Source of the DNA: Gautieria morchelliformis
Taxonomy: Eukaryota; Basidiomycota; Agaricomycetes; Gomphales; Gomphaceae
Assembly (NCBI GenBank): GCA_015179125.1
Contig: WHVA01000014.1
Coordinates: 248,001 to 312,000 of the forward strand
Length of the DNA stretch: 64,000 nt
Reading direction: 5' to 3'
Positions within the stretch are counted from its first letter, which is position 1; every line of letters begins with the position of its first letter. The notes below the pieces were generated by a model. That model ran no database searches and was not told the DNA's origin. It was given only the letters and a program-made list of their open reading frames with translations. This document shows, piece by piece, positions 1 to 9,362 of this stretch. The position numbers and the translations under genes were made by a program.

Positions 1-1993
1 GTAATTGCGACTAATAGACTCCTCTTCAGGCCCAAACGGCCACACCGTACACTCCCTTCGTCTCAATCTTCTACTCCAAGCAAGTCTTCTACTCTAAGCA
101 AGCAGCCGTTGTCAGAACCTGGACCATCCCGGTCGCGTACATCAAATACTGCATCCCCTACCCACTCACGTAAACGTCCTTCCTCTAACTCCGAACAGAA
201 GCAAACCCCTCCCAAACTTCGCAATTCGATTTCCCAATCTCCGGCCACACCAAGTTTAACAATGCCAGTGGACATAGCCCCTCAGACTTCACCTTCGCAG
301 ACAGCTCTACAGCAGCAACAAGCCCTTGTTGCAACCATGTTCAATAGCCTAATACAAGTCTCGCAACAGCCTCCTAATCCTGACTTATTTTCCTCCTTGG
401 GCCAATTTACGAACTTCCCGCAGATTACCCCACTTCTTGCATCGTCTCTTCAACAATATTTTACTCAACAGCTCCCAGCCACTGCGCACGCCCTACACGC
501 CCAGCACCCAGAAGTCGCCGGACACGTTGACGCTTCATCCAGTACCCAAGAGTCTTCGACCCGGCCCACTCCAGAAGATGTTGACACAGATGTGGTTTCA
601 GATGCTGCGTCCGTTAGATCAGAGGAGGGCGAAGTGGAGCTCTCAGTTTCACACAGGCGTGCAGCAAAGGAGCGGGCAACGAACGGCTCGTCCTCTGATC
701 ACGAAATCCAAACAGCGATTCGGAGCAACCCACCACGTTCGAATAATAATAAACCCAGGAAGAAAAGTGGCATTTTTGTGGATGGACAGGGGAACCCCCT
801 GCGCTTTTATATTATGGTGGATCTCAAGAACCGGAAGGATCTGGTGAAAATTGTTCGGGTGTGTGGGGAACTATACTTTCCAGAATCATATTGATGCGTG
901 ATCTATAGACACACAATGGAACCATAGTCTCACAGATGAACGATGCCGACTACATCATACTAAACAACCGTCAGTACTTCCTTACTTTATTCGTCGTCGG
1001 TTTATACTCAATTCTCACGTCTGTATCATCGCTGTCAGGATCAAACCAGTTCCAGAAAACCCTTGAGTTGCTGCCAATCCGCAGCATAGCACTCTCACCG
1101 ACGTGGCTCGAGGAGTGCGAGAAAATGGGTACGCTGGCCGAACTGGGGTCGCATGTTATCGATATAACGTCGGGTGTTGGACGGGGGTTGTCGCGACGCA
1201 AACCTATAGCTGCAAAGAGACGTCCCATTCAAGGGGAATGCGAGAGCGAAGAGGAGGTTCCCAAACGTCTTAGGCAGCCTGCGACGCCCCAGAAACCGTT
1301 ACCAACCATAAAACCACGGGACGGAACCAATGACGCCCGGTCACGTTCACCATCTCCATTGGCTCCAACGCCCGTCATGGCTCCCTCACCGGGAAAATTT
1401 ATGTTTACTGAGGAAGATCGCATATGGTATTTCAAATACGCGCGGGCCAAACTTGAACGGGATCCGTATATGACCCGCGCCGCACTTTTGCGTGCTGTAG
1501 CAAGCAAGGTACGTTTCATTCATCTCGCTTATAGACCGCCGGTGCAAGGCATCCTCACGTTTACCCTTGGTGATTTATTTTTATTTTCTGGCAGGCACCA
1601 CACCACTCACTAAAGAGTTGGGATAACATGACGCGCACCAAGTGGGCTGGCGAGATGAGGGCGTTGAAGGAGGAGATGGCCATCCCTCGCGGAGAGACAA
1701 GCACGACTTTCCCGTCGCCATCTTCATCACCCAAACCTCGAGACACGCAGACTGAATTAGTGTATCCAGAAACTTCGCCTGCTCCCGTGCCAAATCAGTC
1801 CAGCTTTACTCTGCCATCCAGCAGCAGATCCACTTGGCTCAGCTCGCAGGCAGAACCATCCCCTTGCACGAATCTCAAGCGTAAAGAGCCGCCAAGTGAA
1901 GACCAGGTTGATTTGGTGGCCGTGGAGCAATACAGCAAACGATTCAAAACAGAAGACGAGGTCGTCAACGTAGATTTATATCCGGACGTATAG
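1..1993 (+). CDS. Rap1-like telomere protein (BRCT + Myb), 5' partial
   Basis: Rap1-family proteins act at telomeres as part of the shelterin complex. The frame is open from base 1, so the start lies outside the window or in an unseen exon. A Ser/Pro/Gln-rich N-terminus leads into a BRCT-like segment: a 50-base intron at 859-908 joins KIVR to THNGTIVSQMNDADYIIL, which restores the BRCT NG-x-IV and ADYIIL pattern. A second intron (about 970-1038) precedes the helix ending in SPTWLEEC. A Rap1-type Myb domain begins FTEEDRIWYFKYAR and continues across the 1509-1595 intron into APHHSLKSWDN. The C-terminus is acidic and Ser-rich and I see no Rap1 C-terminal (RCT) domain. It is convergent with the NDUFA11 gene, whose stop lies 88 bases away. 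The BRCT/Myb order supports Rap1, but a lineage-specific Myb protein remains possible. Confidence 0.65.
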
Positions 1994-2081
1994 CTCAAGC
2001 CGCTGCACCACGTGTATCATTAATGTAGAATAGCCAATGATGTGGAAAGATATAAATGTATTTTCTACAGAGGAACCACTT

Positions 2082-2733
2082 CTATAAGTCACCGGGCAAT
2101 GGTGTTGCTGAGACCGGAGGCTCGTGCTTAAAGAAACGTCGCCTCCTCTCCTCTCGGGTAAGGAGCGGCTCCTTATCTCGTCCGTCGCCCGTCAAACTAC
2201 GCCCTGACGCATCAAAAGTGCCAACCATAGCTCCAAGTACTGCACATGAAGCTAGCGCCATTGGTATTGATCGTGCTATAGTCCAGAATACATCAACTTG
2301 CCGTCTCGTGAAATAATCGCATCACGCACCGCGTACTCCTGCCAGCAGACCAGCTGCGCAGCCCCCTGCTGCGCCGTTCAGAGGGTCATCCGTTTGCCGC
2401 AAGTTCGCGACGTATGAGTCGGTGAATGCAAATGTCGCGCCCATGGCAGCTGCATCATGAGTCCATGGATGCAGTAACAGATAATTGGAAGAGAACGTCA
2501 GCACGGGATATAAAGATATAAAAGCTCAACTGACCGAAGAACCCAATGGTACCCCCGCTGCGCGTGAGGACACCCATCGCACCACGGTTGTGATTGTCCA
2601 GCGCATTTTGGACGGACGCAACGAGAACACCTACGCCTCCCCCTTGCAGAGCAACAAGTGATGCATTCTTCACGGTTGGCCGGTCTTCGTATACAGCTGC
2701 TACTGGTGGAGGTATGTCTCCATGATCGGGCAT
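2082..2733 (-). CDS. NDUFA11: NADH:ubiquinone oxidoreductase subunit NDUFA11 (B14.7/21.3 kDa type)
   Basis: Accessory membrane subunit of respiratory complex I in the inner mitochondrial membrane, of the Tim17/Tim22-like fold. Three exons are supported: 2733-2535, 2449-2330 and 2275-2082, with introns of 85 and 54 bases. Joining them gives TRSGGTIGFFAAMGATFAFT and then ANLRQTDDPLNGAAGG followed by AGVRARSIPMALASC, all typical of the family. Several Gly/Ala-rich membrane segments are visible. The start at 2733 (MPDHGDIPPP) was chosen because the family begins with a short hydrophilic N-terminus; the frame stays open upstream to another ATG at 2820. The product is about 175 residues, close to the family norm. 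Confidence 0.85.
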
Positions 2734-3442
2734 GGCTACAAGAGCAAAAGCTCGGACTCCGCCGGAGATGTCACTGACGAGTGTCACGCTAGGCCTCGTC
2801 CTTGCAGCAGCTAATGGCACAATCTGTTACTCTACTGACAACTCATGCTTCATGGAAAAAAACTTGAACGGCCTAATAGCTTTAATGATCGTCTGGGCGT
2901 GGGGCGGGAGGATCGAGGACGCGGTGCAATGTATCACAATTTAGAGGACTTACGATCCAATGTTTCAAATTCAAATTTCAAATTATATACCTGCGGCACT
3001 GACCAAGGTCCCTAAGACCAAGTTTCCCATGTATTCTGCGGACGGTTGAGGTGTCACTTCGTGCCACTGGCAGTCGAGCCCCTGCAGAGCAAGGGGATAC
3101 AGGGCGTCGAGCCCAAAATTGTTTTTCCGATGTCACATGCGTTCATGGAGTCATTGAGTCCTCCCTTATTTACGTGTTTTAGGAGCACCCATGTCCAACA
3201 GTGGAATAAGCGGAACCAATGCCGAGACTGCATCATACCCAACTGTCTCAGACTTGTACTTTCAATAGTCTTTTCCCCTTATCTTATGTTTTAGTACAAT
3301 AGCAAAACTCCCTTTATTCACTAATATGCCTATATGTTGTGTACTATAAAACCTAGCTTAGAGCTGTTCATCGCCCCTCAGTCGGTTTGCCTACAAACAC
3401 TGAAGTACTATTTATCGTCACAATCTCAGCATAAGTTGCACA
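2734..3442. other. Intergenic region upstream of NDUFA11 and the BTB gene
   Basis: About 700 bases between divergent genes. Only short incoherent open frames are seen. The part near 2960-2985 is AT-rich with short repeats of TTCAAAT. A short ATG-initiated frame at about 3190 could be a lost or alternative first exon, but nothing supports it. Confidence 0.5.
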
Positions 3443-4706
3443 ATGCCAGAGGACATAGCCAATGTTGCACAGCAAGCAGGGTAAGGTCACTGCCGATTAT
3501 TTGGTTTGCAGGTGCTCACATTAATGATCTAAAATAGTGATTGTCATACCAGTTCACGAGCTGATGGACTTCAAGTTGAATCCCTCCCATCGGCCCACAG
3601 TACTTTCTACTTGTCTGGACAGAGTGTTGTCTTCCGTGTGAGGGATACATTGTTCAAGGTCAATGAAATCTCAGCTGTACAATGATCTGAATCCTAATTA
3701 CATAAGTACAGGTTGATCCTGCTTTGTTTACTGATGGTGAAGACTCGGTGTTGAAGACTATGCTCTCCCTCCCTCAAGCGGACAATCCTGGTACTCGTGA
3801 GGGAAGTAGTGATGAGACCCCTATCATTCTTCATGGGGTGACCCCCATACAATTTGAGACACTGTTATGGGGCCTCTACTCGCAGTATGTCTGAACCACA
3901 CTCTGCCCAGCACCCTCTGAGTCGTTTCTATCAGGAAGCTTTGTCAGGCTCATGTTTCTGAAGATGATGTTGATCGTTACATTCAACTAGCCAAAATATC
4001 TCACAAATACGATTTCCGGGGCCTCGAGGCTTGGGCTACCTCTGGTTTGAGAAGGCTGATGCAAACCAACCCATCTGTGCGAAGAGTTCAGGCAGTGGCT
4101 CTTCTTGACACATTTTGCCTGTCCAACTGTGCCAATGCAGCCAACTTCATGCTTGAAACTGTGAAAGAGATGCTGGTCACTAAGACCTGCTCTACCGCAG
4201 ACATCACTGCCTTTATCAACATCGGTCAGAGATATAATTTGCCAGGCCTCACAACCCGAGGATACTACGCAATGATGCTCAGATCCCGTAGCGAGTGGGA
4301 GTCTGAGGTCACATTCTCGCGGACTGATCGACGCAGACTCCTCAATGGGCACTACACTCTATCCGATTATTCTTTGGATGACAGCATCGAGTCTCTTAGG
4401 GTCCAATTTGCATACTACTATCCTAGTTTGGGTGCACCATTCTCAGCATACGCGTCCAAGGAGGAGATTATCAGAAAGTCACATGATCTCAAATTCGTCG
4501 ATGTTGCTGAAAGGTTGAGACAACTTGTCGAAGCCTTTCTGAGAGACAGCCCTGCGCCATCGTCACGGGATCATCTGCCCCCAGGCCCTTCCGGTATATC
4601 CCTCAAATGCCTCAGGCCGCCTCCAATCGTGTTCCGTAAATGTTTGGGAAGGCATATTGACGATCTCTTCAAAAACAAGTTTCCTCTGTATTTTGTAGAT
4701 GTTTAA
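3443..4706 (+). CDS. BTB/POZ domain protein
   Basis: BTB domains mediate dimerisation and often adapt substrates to cullin-3 ubiquitin ligases; this type is greatly expanded in Agaricomycetes. Four exons: 3443-3480, 3538-3658, 3712-3884 and 3935-4706, with small GT-AG introns. The BTB fold is read from HSTFYLSGQSVVFRVRDTLF through LFTDGEDSVLKTMLSL and TPIQFETLLWGLY. After it comes a helical region (IQLAKISHKYDFRGLEAWA, then VQAVALLDTFCLSNC) typical of these fungal proteins. About 370 residues. No kelch, MATH or DNA-binding domain is visible. The start was chosen as the first ATG that splices in frame to the BTB core. Substrate unknown. Confidence 0.8.
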
Positions 4707-4983
4707 GCCACGTACTCAAGGCAATATGCATTCCTCTGGCCCAGAACTAGATTCGTCTCACATTACTATAGCACAACATTGGCCAGCTCCGAGTCTCTGG
4801 ACCTACACGCATGTAAGTATTCTTTTCCGGATAGTTGATTCGATATATGTCGGTTGATGCAAACTGAATTTGCGTGCGGGGAATGCTGGTCACAGTTTTT
4901 GAGATGGGCACGATGTCGAGTGTCAACATTAGTTATGAAATCGTAAGAATGACATAAAGAACATGCACCACCAAGCGAATTAT

Positions 4984-7308
4984 TCATCGCATCTTCATCC
5001 TTTTCCCACCTTTATCCCCTGACATGGCACTTTTACGTTTTACACTCTCGACGAGGCGCAAAAGACTCGCGGGCTCACTCCCACCGTCACCCCGCTGACG
5101 TTCAGCGTGCACTTCGGCTTTCGCACCGTTACGTCGTCGTTTTGCACGTTCCTCCAGAAGTGCTGACATGCTCTTGGTCTTTTTGAAGCTGGGATGGTCA
5201 TCCGAAAAATTAACTATGTCAAACTATGAAATTTGGGAGACCGCTCACTGAGGATTCGAGGGGTCAATCGCAAACGCATGGTCCTCATGCAAAGCTTTAA
5301 AGCGGTCGTCCTTGACGTTGATGGAAAAATCTTCTTGCGCTTCGTCCTCGTTAGTTCTTGACTCTATGTTTTTCTTCCTATTTCTTCCTCGACTCTTCGA
5401 CCCAACCTTTTCGGCTCTGACAACAGAGCGCATATCGAAGTGCTTCGGTTCCGGCTCTACAGATGTCACAAGAAGCTCCAGCTCGGCCGGCGTTGACTCT
5501 ACGCGCTTGATTTTTTGAGTTTCTGACCCCATGGACAGAGGTTTGGCCGTCTGTTTACCAGCAGCAGCCGGCGCCACCTCTTGCCCTCCATCTTCGCTAT
5601 CCTCTCCGAAAAATTCGTCAACCTGATTTGTCAGTTTTTCGTCCTTTACTCGTTCAGATTTAGCTTTCTTCTCCTTTCGCTTCTCCTTCTGCTTCCTAAG
5701 ATACCGTTGCAAACTTGTCTCTTCCTCACCTCTCGCATCGTCCGGTTCTTTACTTAGCCCAGGGGCGAATGTTATCTCCATATCTCCGGCTTTATCAAAA
5801 CTGTTACCCCAGCCTTCTGGTAGAAGTTCATTGTCTTCGCTGGACCCTCCCAATAAAAGGGCACGCAGTTTATCCCGTTTCATAGTCGGGGCAGTTGTAA
5901 CATCAGAATCTTCGTCAGAGCTGCCTGAGGAGGCAAGGTACGCTTTGAAGTCGGATTCTTCGATTTCTTTTCGCGAGAGTGTCCGGCGGGTGAGTTTGTT
6001 ACGCTCCGGATCATCGTCGTCCCAAGTCAGTTTCACTTTGGAGTGACGAAGGGCCTGACAGCGTGTGACCTTTGGGGAGTGGAAGGTGTAAAGAACCACT
6101 CACATCTGTGACAAACTCCACACCCTTCTGGTTTTCAGAGGGGGCCCGTGTGGCCTCATCACTGGAGTAGACATTATTGCATCCTAAAAAATGAGAGATA
6201 ATGACATACGCTTACCTGACTTCGTTGTCAAAAACCATACCATCCGGTACAAAGCTCAGGTCAAACATATTTGCTGATCGTTCGAGTTCGGTCCCGTCAA
6301 GTTCTGAATAAATATGGGCGGCAGCCTCGACGGTATTGCAAGTGACAATTGCATAATAATATCTACATGCCATTTATATAAGCTCACTGCGCTTGTCCAA
6401 CGAACAAACACACACCGAAGCCGTTCAAGCTGATACCTTCGGAGCGCATCTTCATCGTACTCCTTGCCATCGTCATGGGCCGCAAGATATGGCCCATTGT
6501 CACCATCTTGTAAACCAGACTTTTTGAAAAGCTCCTTCGGCGGCCCTTCTTTCCGCTCCCGTTCCAGCCTCACCCTTCCAAATTCACTAGGGTATATCTG
6601 GACCTTCAATACCTTCCCTTGTGAAAATATTGTCATCGGCTTTTCACGTCTGCGTGGGGCTGACGGCGAAGGGGAGACAACAGACGAGAATATTTGGAAC
6701 AAGTGAGATGCTCGAACATGATCCCAGTCCAAGTTGACGACTGCCAGCCGATTTGTTTGTTCACCGCCGGCTGAGGTGGCAGGCACGTTACCATCACGGT
6801 TTTCGGCGGCTGCGTTGACCTCGGCAAGAGCATCGAGCCCGGCAAATTGAGATTCGTCCAAATCTATCTCGGGCTCGTCAGCAGAGGCATCGATGACATC
6901 CCGCCCAAGGACGACCTCGCCATCATCTTCTTCAGAATCATGAACGTGTTGATCCTCCTCATCAGAGCTATCCATGAGGACCTCGCCACGAGCATAGTCT
7001 GGCACGGCAGATTCGGGGGGAAGTTCCTCTTCTTGCTCAAGGCGATAGAAACGCTTTAGATTGTCACTTTTATGACTTGAAGATAGTTTTCGACCATATT
7101 TATCGACTGTTGCATCTAAAACGATATTAGCAAACTTGCGCACTAAACGTGAATGGTCTGGCGCACTTTTAACTTTCTCATTATGTTTGGTTGCTTTGTC
7201 GTCGAATATGGACTTGAAGCGGTCATCGACGACGACCTTATGCGACTTTCTATGCGGTTTGCGAAAGCGGGGATCTGTTTTGAGACGTGCAAACCGAGGG
7301 TCAGACAT
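4984..7308 (-). CDS. ESF1: ESF1-type pre-rRNA processing protein
   Basis: Nucleolar protein needed for 18S rRNA maturation in the small-subunit processome. The N-terminus MSDPRFARLKTDPRFRKPHR is characteristic, followed by the acidic segment DSSDEEDQHVHDSEEDDGEV. The conserved core contains LAVVNLDWDHVRASHLFQIF and LKVQIYPSEFGRVRLERE. A 53-base intron (6363-6415) joins YQLERLR to YYYAIVTCNTVEAAA. Further introns lie near 6165-6218, 6060-6105 and 5195-5245. The C-terminal half is highly charged (KLTWDDDDPERNKLTRR), with a NUC153-like motif DDRFKALHEDHAFAIDPSNP, then a basic tail ending KRMKMR. The order of these parts and the length match the family. Confidence 0.92.
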
Positions 7309-7730
7309 CGCTGCAGGATTGAGCCGTATTTTTAGATAAACTGTTATTTCGAGTTAATTACATAATTATGACTTACTGCCATTGGTTTATGACTGACGTT
7401 ACCCTGGCCCTGGGAAATCCCCCGTTACCCTGGAAGACCCTGGGAAAGAAATCCCCATGTCTACGATAGAGTCGAATGTACCTCAGCTCAAATAGCCGCC
7501 ATCTGATACGGAATGGCGGCAATTGTCACAGCCCTATAACACAAGCCTCTCTTCCTTCCAACCCCCATCTCCTTTTCACCGTTTTCCTTGTATGTCCATG
7601 TCTGTCCCTACTTTTATGTTTTTACATTCACCATCTCTTTGCTATAGTTCGTACTTCACTCCGCAGGCCGCCGGACGACCATCCTTTCGAATACAGTTCA
7701 TTTCGCGCTGATCAAGAATCACCCGTCAAG
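7309..7730. promoter_or_regulatory. Divergent upstream region, ESF1 and repeat-peptide gene
   Basis: Shared 422-base upstream region. It holds an imperfect direct repeat: GTTACCCTGG, CCCTGGGAAA and ATCCCC recur in that order at 7398-7422 and again at 7424-7456, the second copy with two small insertions. A pyrimidine-rich tract at about 7545-7610 lies before the repeat-peptide start codon, as is common in fungal 5' leaders. No TATA box is evident. Confidence 0.4.
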
Positions 7731-8994
7731 ATGCTGTCCAGTACTATCATGCTCGCTGTGGTCGCATGCCTCTTCACAGAGTCATCGGCAATGCCCATGC
7801 CCATAAAGGTAAAATCTCTTTCGTTTTGCTTAAATGTTATTTTGACCCTCGTCTCGAGAATATGGTCGTGACCCGTGAATTGCCTTTGGATGTCATTCCC
7901 GCCTACGTGAGGAAGGATTTTATCCCTGACTCAACACCCACCGCAGCAGAGTTTGTACAGTTTGGTCTACGTACATACCTATCCCTTAACGACTCATTCT
8001 AGTGGAGGAGACCCCCACCCCGTCAGACGTGGTTTAATCCCGGACAGCATACTCACAGCTTCTGAGTGAGTATTTATTCATCGTGAATGATCCACTTTGC
8101 TCAAAGCCTTTCTTAGGGGAGGAGACCCCCACCCCGTCAGACGTGGTTTAATCCCGGACAGCATACTCACAGCTTCTGAGTGAGTATTTCTTCATCGGGA
8201 ACGATCTACATCATTGATGGCTTCACAAAGGGGCGGAGACCCACACCCCGTCAGACGTGGTTTAATCCCGGACAGCATACTCACAGCTTCTGAGTGAGTA
8301 TTTATTCATCGTGAATGATCCACTTTGCTCAAAGCCTTTCTTAGGGGAGGAGACCCCCACCCTGTCAAACGTGGTTTAATCCCGGACAGCATACTCACAG
8401 CTTCTGAGTGAGTATTTATTCATCGTGAATGATCCACTTTGCTCAGAGCCTTTCTTAGGGGAGGAGACCTCCACCCTGTCAAACGTGGTTTAATCCCGGA
8501 CAGCATACTCACAGCTTCTGAGTGAGTATTTATTCATCGTGAATGATCCACTTTGCTCAAAGCCTTTCTTAGGGGAGGAGACCCCCACCCTGTCAAACGT
8601 GGTTTAATCCCGGACAGCATACTCACAGCTTCTGAGTGAGTATTTATTTATCGGGAACGATCCACATCATTGATGGATTCACAAAGGGGCGGAGACCCAC
8701 ACGCCGTCAGACGTGATTTTATCCCGGACAGCACACCAACAGCCGCTGAGTGGGTATTCACTTGTCATGAGCAATCCACTTTACTCAAAGCCTTTCTTAG
8801 CGGCGGGGACCCCCACCCCGTCAAGCGTGATGTGGGCCTCGTTGCTCCAGTAATGGCTCCGTAAGTGAGAAGAGAATTCTAGATGCTACCACTTACTAAG
8901 ATACATTCGTACAGACGCGGAATTGTTGTTCCGTACAATGTCAGTAGTCACCACTATCTTACTTGCTCTTAATCCTGATTTCGCCGCTCAGTAA
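7731..8994 (+). CDS. Secreted Kex2-processed repeat peptide precursor (KEP-like)
   Basis: Not a recognised named gene. Exon 1 (7731-7808) encodes a hydrophobic signal peptide, MLSSTIMLAVVACLFTESSA. Exon 2 (7859-7950) carries VIPAYVRKDFIPDSTPTAA. Seven exons of exactly 63 bases follow (8003-8065, 8117-8179, 8231-8293, 8345-8407, 8459-8521, 8573-8635, 8687-8749), all in phase 2, then a 60-base exon (8801-8860) and a short last exon from 8915. Each unit reads GGDPHPV, then RR or KR, then GLIPDSILTASE. Cleavage after RR/KR would release GLIPDSILTASEGGDPHPV, 19 residues once the dibasic pair is trimmed, with DFIPDSTPTAAD variants at both ends. About 232 residues. The stop at 8992-8994 assumes a last intron 8940-8991; reading through instead ends about 20 bases earlier. 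The layout matches KEP-type precursors; peptide function is unknown. Confidence 0.8.
7951..8800 (+). repeat. Tandem exon-intron cassette array, 114-base period
   Basis: The period is 63 bases of exon plus 51 bases of intron. Introns come in two sequence types: type A ends CAAAGCCTTTCTTAG, and type B contains CATTGATGG and ends TTCACAAAG. The order of introns after units 1-7 is A, B, A, A, A, B and a diverged A. Exons that follow a type B intron begin GGGCGGAGACCCACAC, while the others mostly begin GGGAGGAGAC. Exon starts and introns have therefore been copied together, pointing to unequal crossing-over or gene conversion of whole cassettes. All donors read GTGAGT except the last, GTGGGT. Confidence 0.92.
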
Positions 8995-9362
8995 ACGGTC
9001 GAGTGTCGGGCTTCCCGGAACATCACGTGTTTCCTTCTTTATTTTTCAACCTTACCATTGGCGGTGTTATCGATCCTGCGCTGGAGACGGCTGTTTAGGC
9101 TTTGGTCATTGTATTCTCGAAGGGATTGATACCCTTTCGTACATTACATTCGTTATGCTTTCAATACAACATTTGAGATGGTTTGTATGTTGGACGGATG
9201 CGCGCTGGCGTCGGCGTTGTTCCGGTTGCGTCCGATTTAAGCGCCTTGGGCCAGCTCACCGGATGAAAAGTGAAAATTTTGACGTTCACTCCCCGCTTTC
9301 CTCTCTCAACCACCGCTCAGACTCTTTCTCTCCTCCCTGGTCGCCCGCCTTTACACTCAAAA
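8995..9362. other. Intergenic region upstream of the ADP/ATP carrier gene
   Basis: No coherent coding frame is visible. A pyrimidine-rich stretch (about 9290-9355) lies directly before the carrier start codon and probably belongs to its promoter or 5' leader. Confidence 0.4.

Noticed and set aside
7951-8800. Plain minisatellite or CRISPR-like array
   Set aside because: The 114-base period divides exactly into a 63-base in-frame exon and a 51-base intron with good splice sites, following a signal-peptide exon. This is coding structure, not a CRISPR array or neutral satellite.
7731-8994. Dikaritin-type (ustiloxin-like) peptide cluster
   Set aside because: The precursor layout fits, but no UstYa/DUF3328 gene, peptidase or methyltransferase lies nearby; the neighbours are ESF1 and the ADP/ATP carrier.
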